Below are positions 63,922 through 64,000 of a stretch of DNA of 64,000 nt, piece by piece; the stretch's first letter is position 1; each line of letters starts with the position of its first letter. Source of the stretch: Calothrix sp. PCC 6303. GTDB taxonomy: Bacteria; Cyanobacteriota; Cyanobacteriia; Cyanobacteriales; Nostocaceae. Made by a program: the position numbers and the translations under genes. Under the pieces are notes generated by a model. It saw only the letters and a list, made by a program, of their open reading frames with translations. It ran no database searches and was not told where the DNA came from. The DNA is taken from NCBI RefSeq assembly GCF_000317435.1, contig NC_019751.1:2790001-2854000 (forward strand), given 5' to 3'.

Positions 63922-64000
63922 TGTCAGTTATTTCACTTAGATAATACTTTGTTTAGGAAATAGATAAAAGTAACTTTTGTTGCTCCCTATTCATTTAAAA
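63922..64000. other. Upstream region of the Pvc16-like gene
   Basis: 79 AT-rich bases with no coding signal, presumably containing the promoter or leader of the minus-strand operon. Confidence 0.4.

Overview
The window looks like chromosome from a filamentous heterocyst-type (Nostocales) cyanobacterium. This rests on the many HIP1 octamers (GCGATCGC), the short dispersed repeats and G-rich minisatellites typical of these genomes, the four-repeat secreted and DUF3370/SLH proteins, and a contractile-injection locus of the cyanobacterial type. No rRNA, tRNA or CRISPR array was seen.

Region 1 (1-12.4 kb) starts inside an SNF2 helicase followed by a SWIM zinc-finger protein. Next come gene debris, two GNAT acetyltransferases, a nucleotidyltransferase, a small P-loop kinase, a HEPN-like protein, a VapBC-type toxin-antitoxin pair and a secreted repeat protein. 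Region 2 (12.4-24.7 kb) is a decayed defence island. It holds a broken AbiE pair, an IS66 element, a BrxD-like ATPase split by an IS4-type element, an intact BrxD-like ATPase and its partner, two tandem HsdM-type DNA methyltransferases, a toxin stub with three operator boxes, and an IS630 element that truncates genes on both sides.

Region 3 (24.9-34.3 kb) has five enzyme genes on the minus strand: two FAD oxidoreductases, an MDR enone-reductase-like protein, an oleate hydratase and a zinc alcohol dehydrogenase. Together they suggest a fatty-acid hydration/oxidation/saturation pathway. A general-stress block follows (DUF5335, triple BON, glycine-rich stress protein, and a frameshifted coiled-coil gene). 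Region 4 (34.3-40.5 kb) holds repeats, an SLH-DUF3370 exported protein, transposase remnants, a PIN toxin-antitoxin pair and several pseudogenes.

Region 5 (40.5-64 kb) is one end of an extracellular contractile injection system (eCIS) locus. It encodes a DUF4255/Pvc16-type protein, a Pvc15-type AAA ATPase, a gp25-like baseplate protein, baseplate J, a tail-protein-I-like wedge, and two oppositely oriented DUF4157 cargo candidates with different C-terminal domains. Sheath, tube and spike genes are not in the window and probably lie beyond position 64000. The system has unusual accessories: two single-membrane-span proteins with Ig-like repeats (one with a seven-bladed WD40 propeller), and two membrane sensors (heme-type DUF3365-HAMP and Cache-HAMP) that share a C-terminal tail but have no kinase or methyl-accepting output. 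A Nif11-like peptide also lies in the locus. This fits a membrane-anchored, stress-triggered eCIS such as the thylakoid-anchored type known from Anabaena, but the sensor and anchor functions are inferred.
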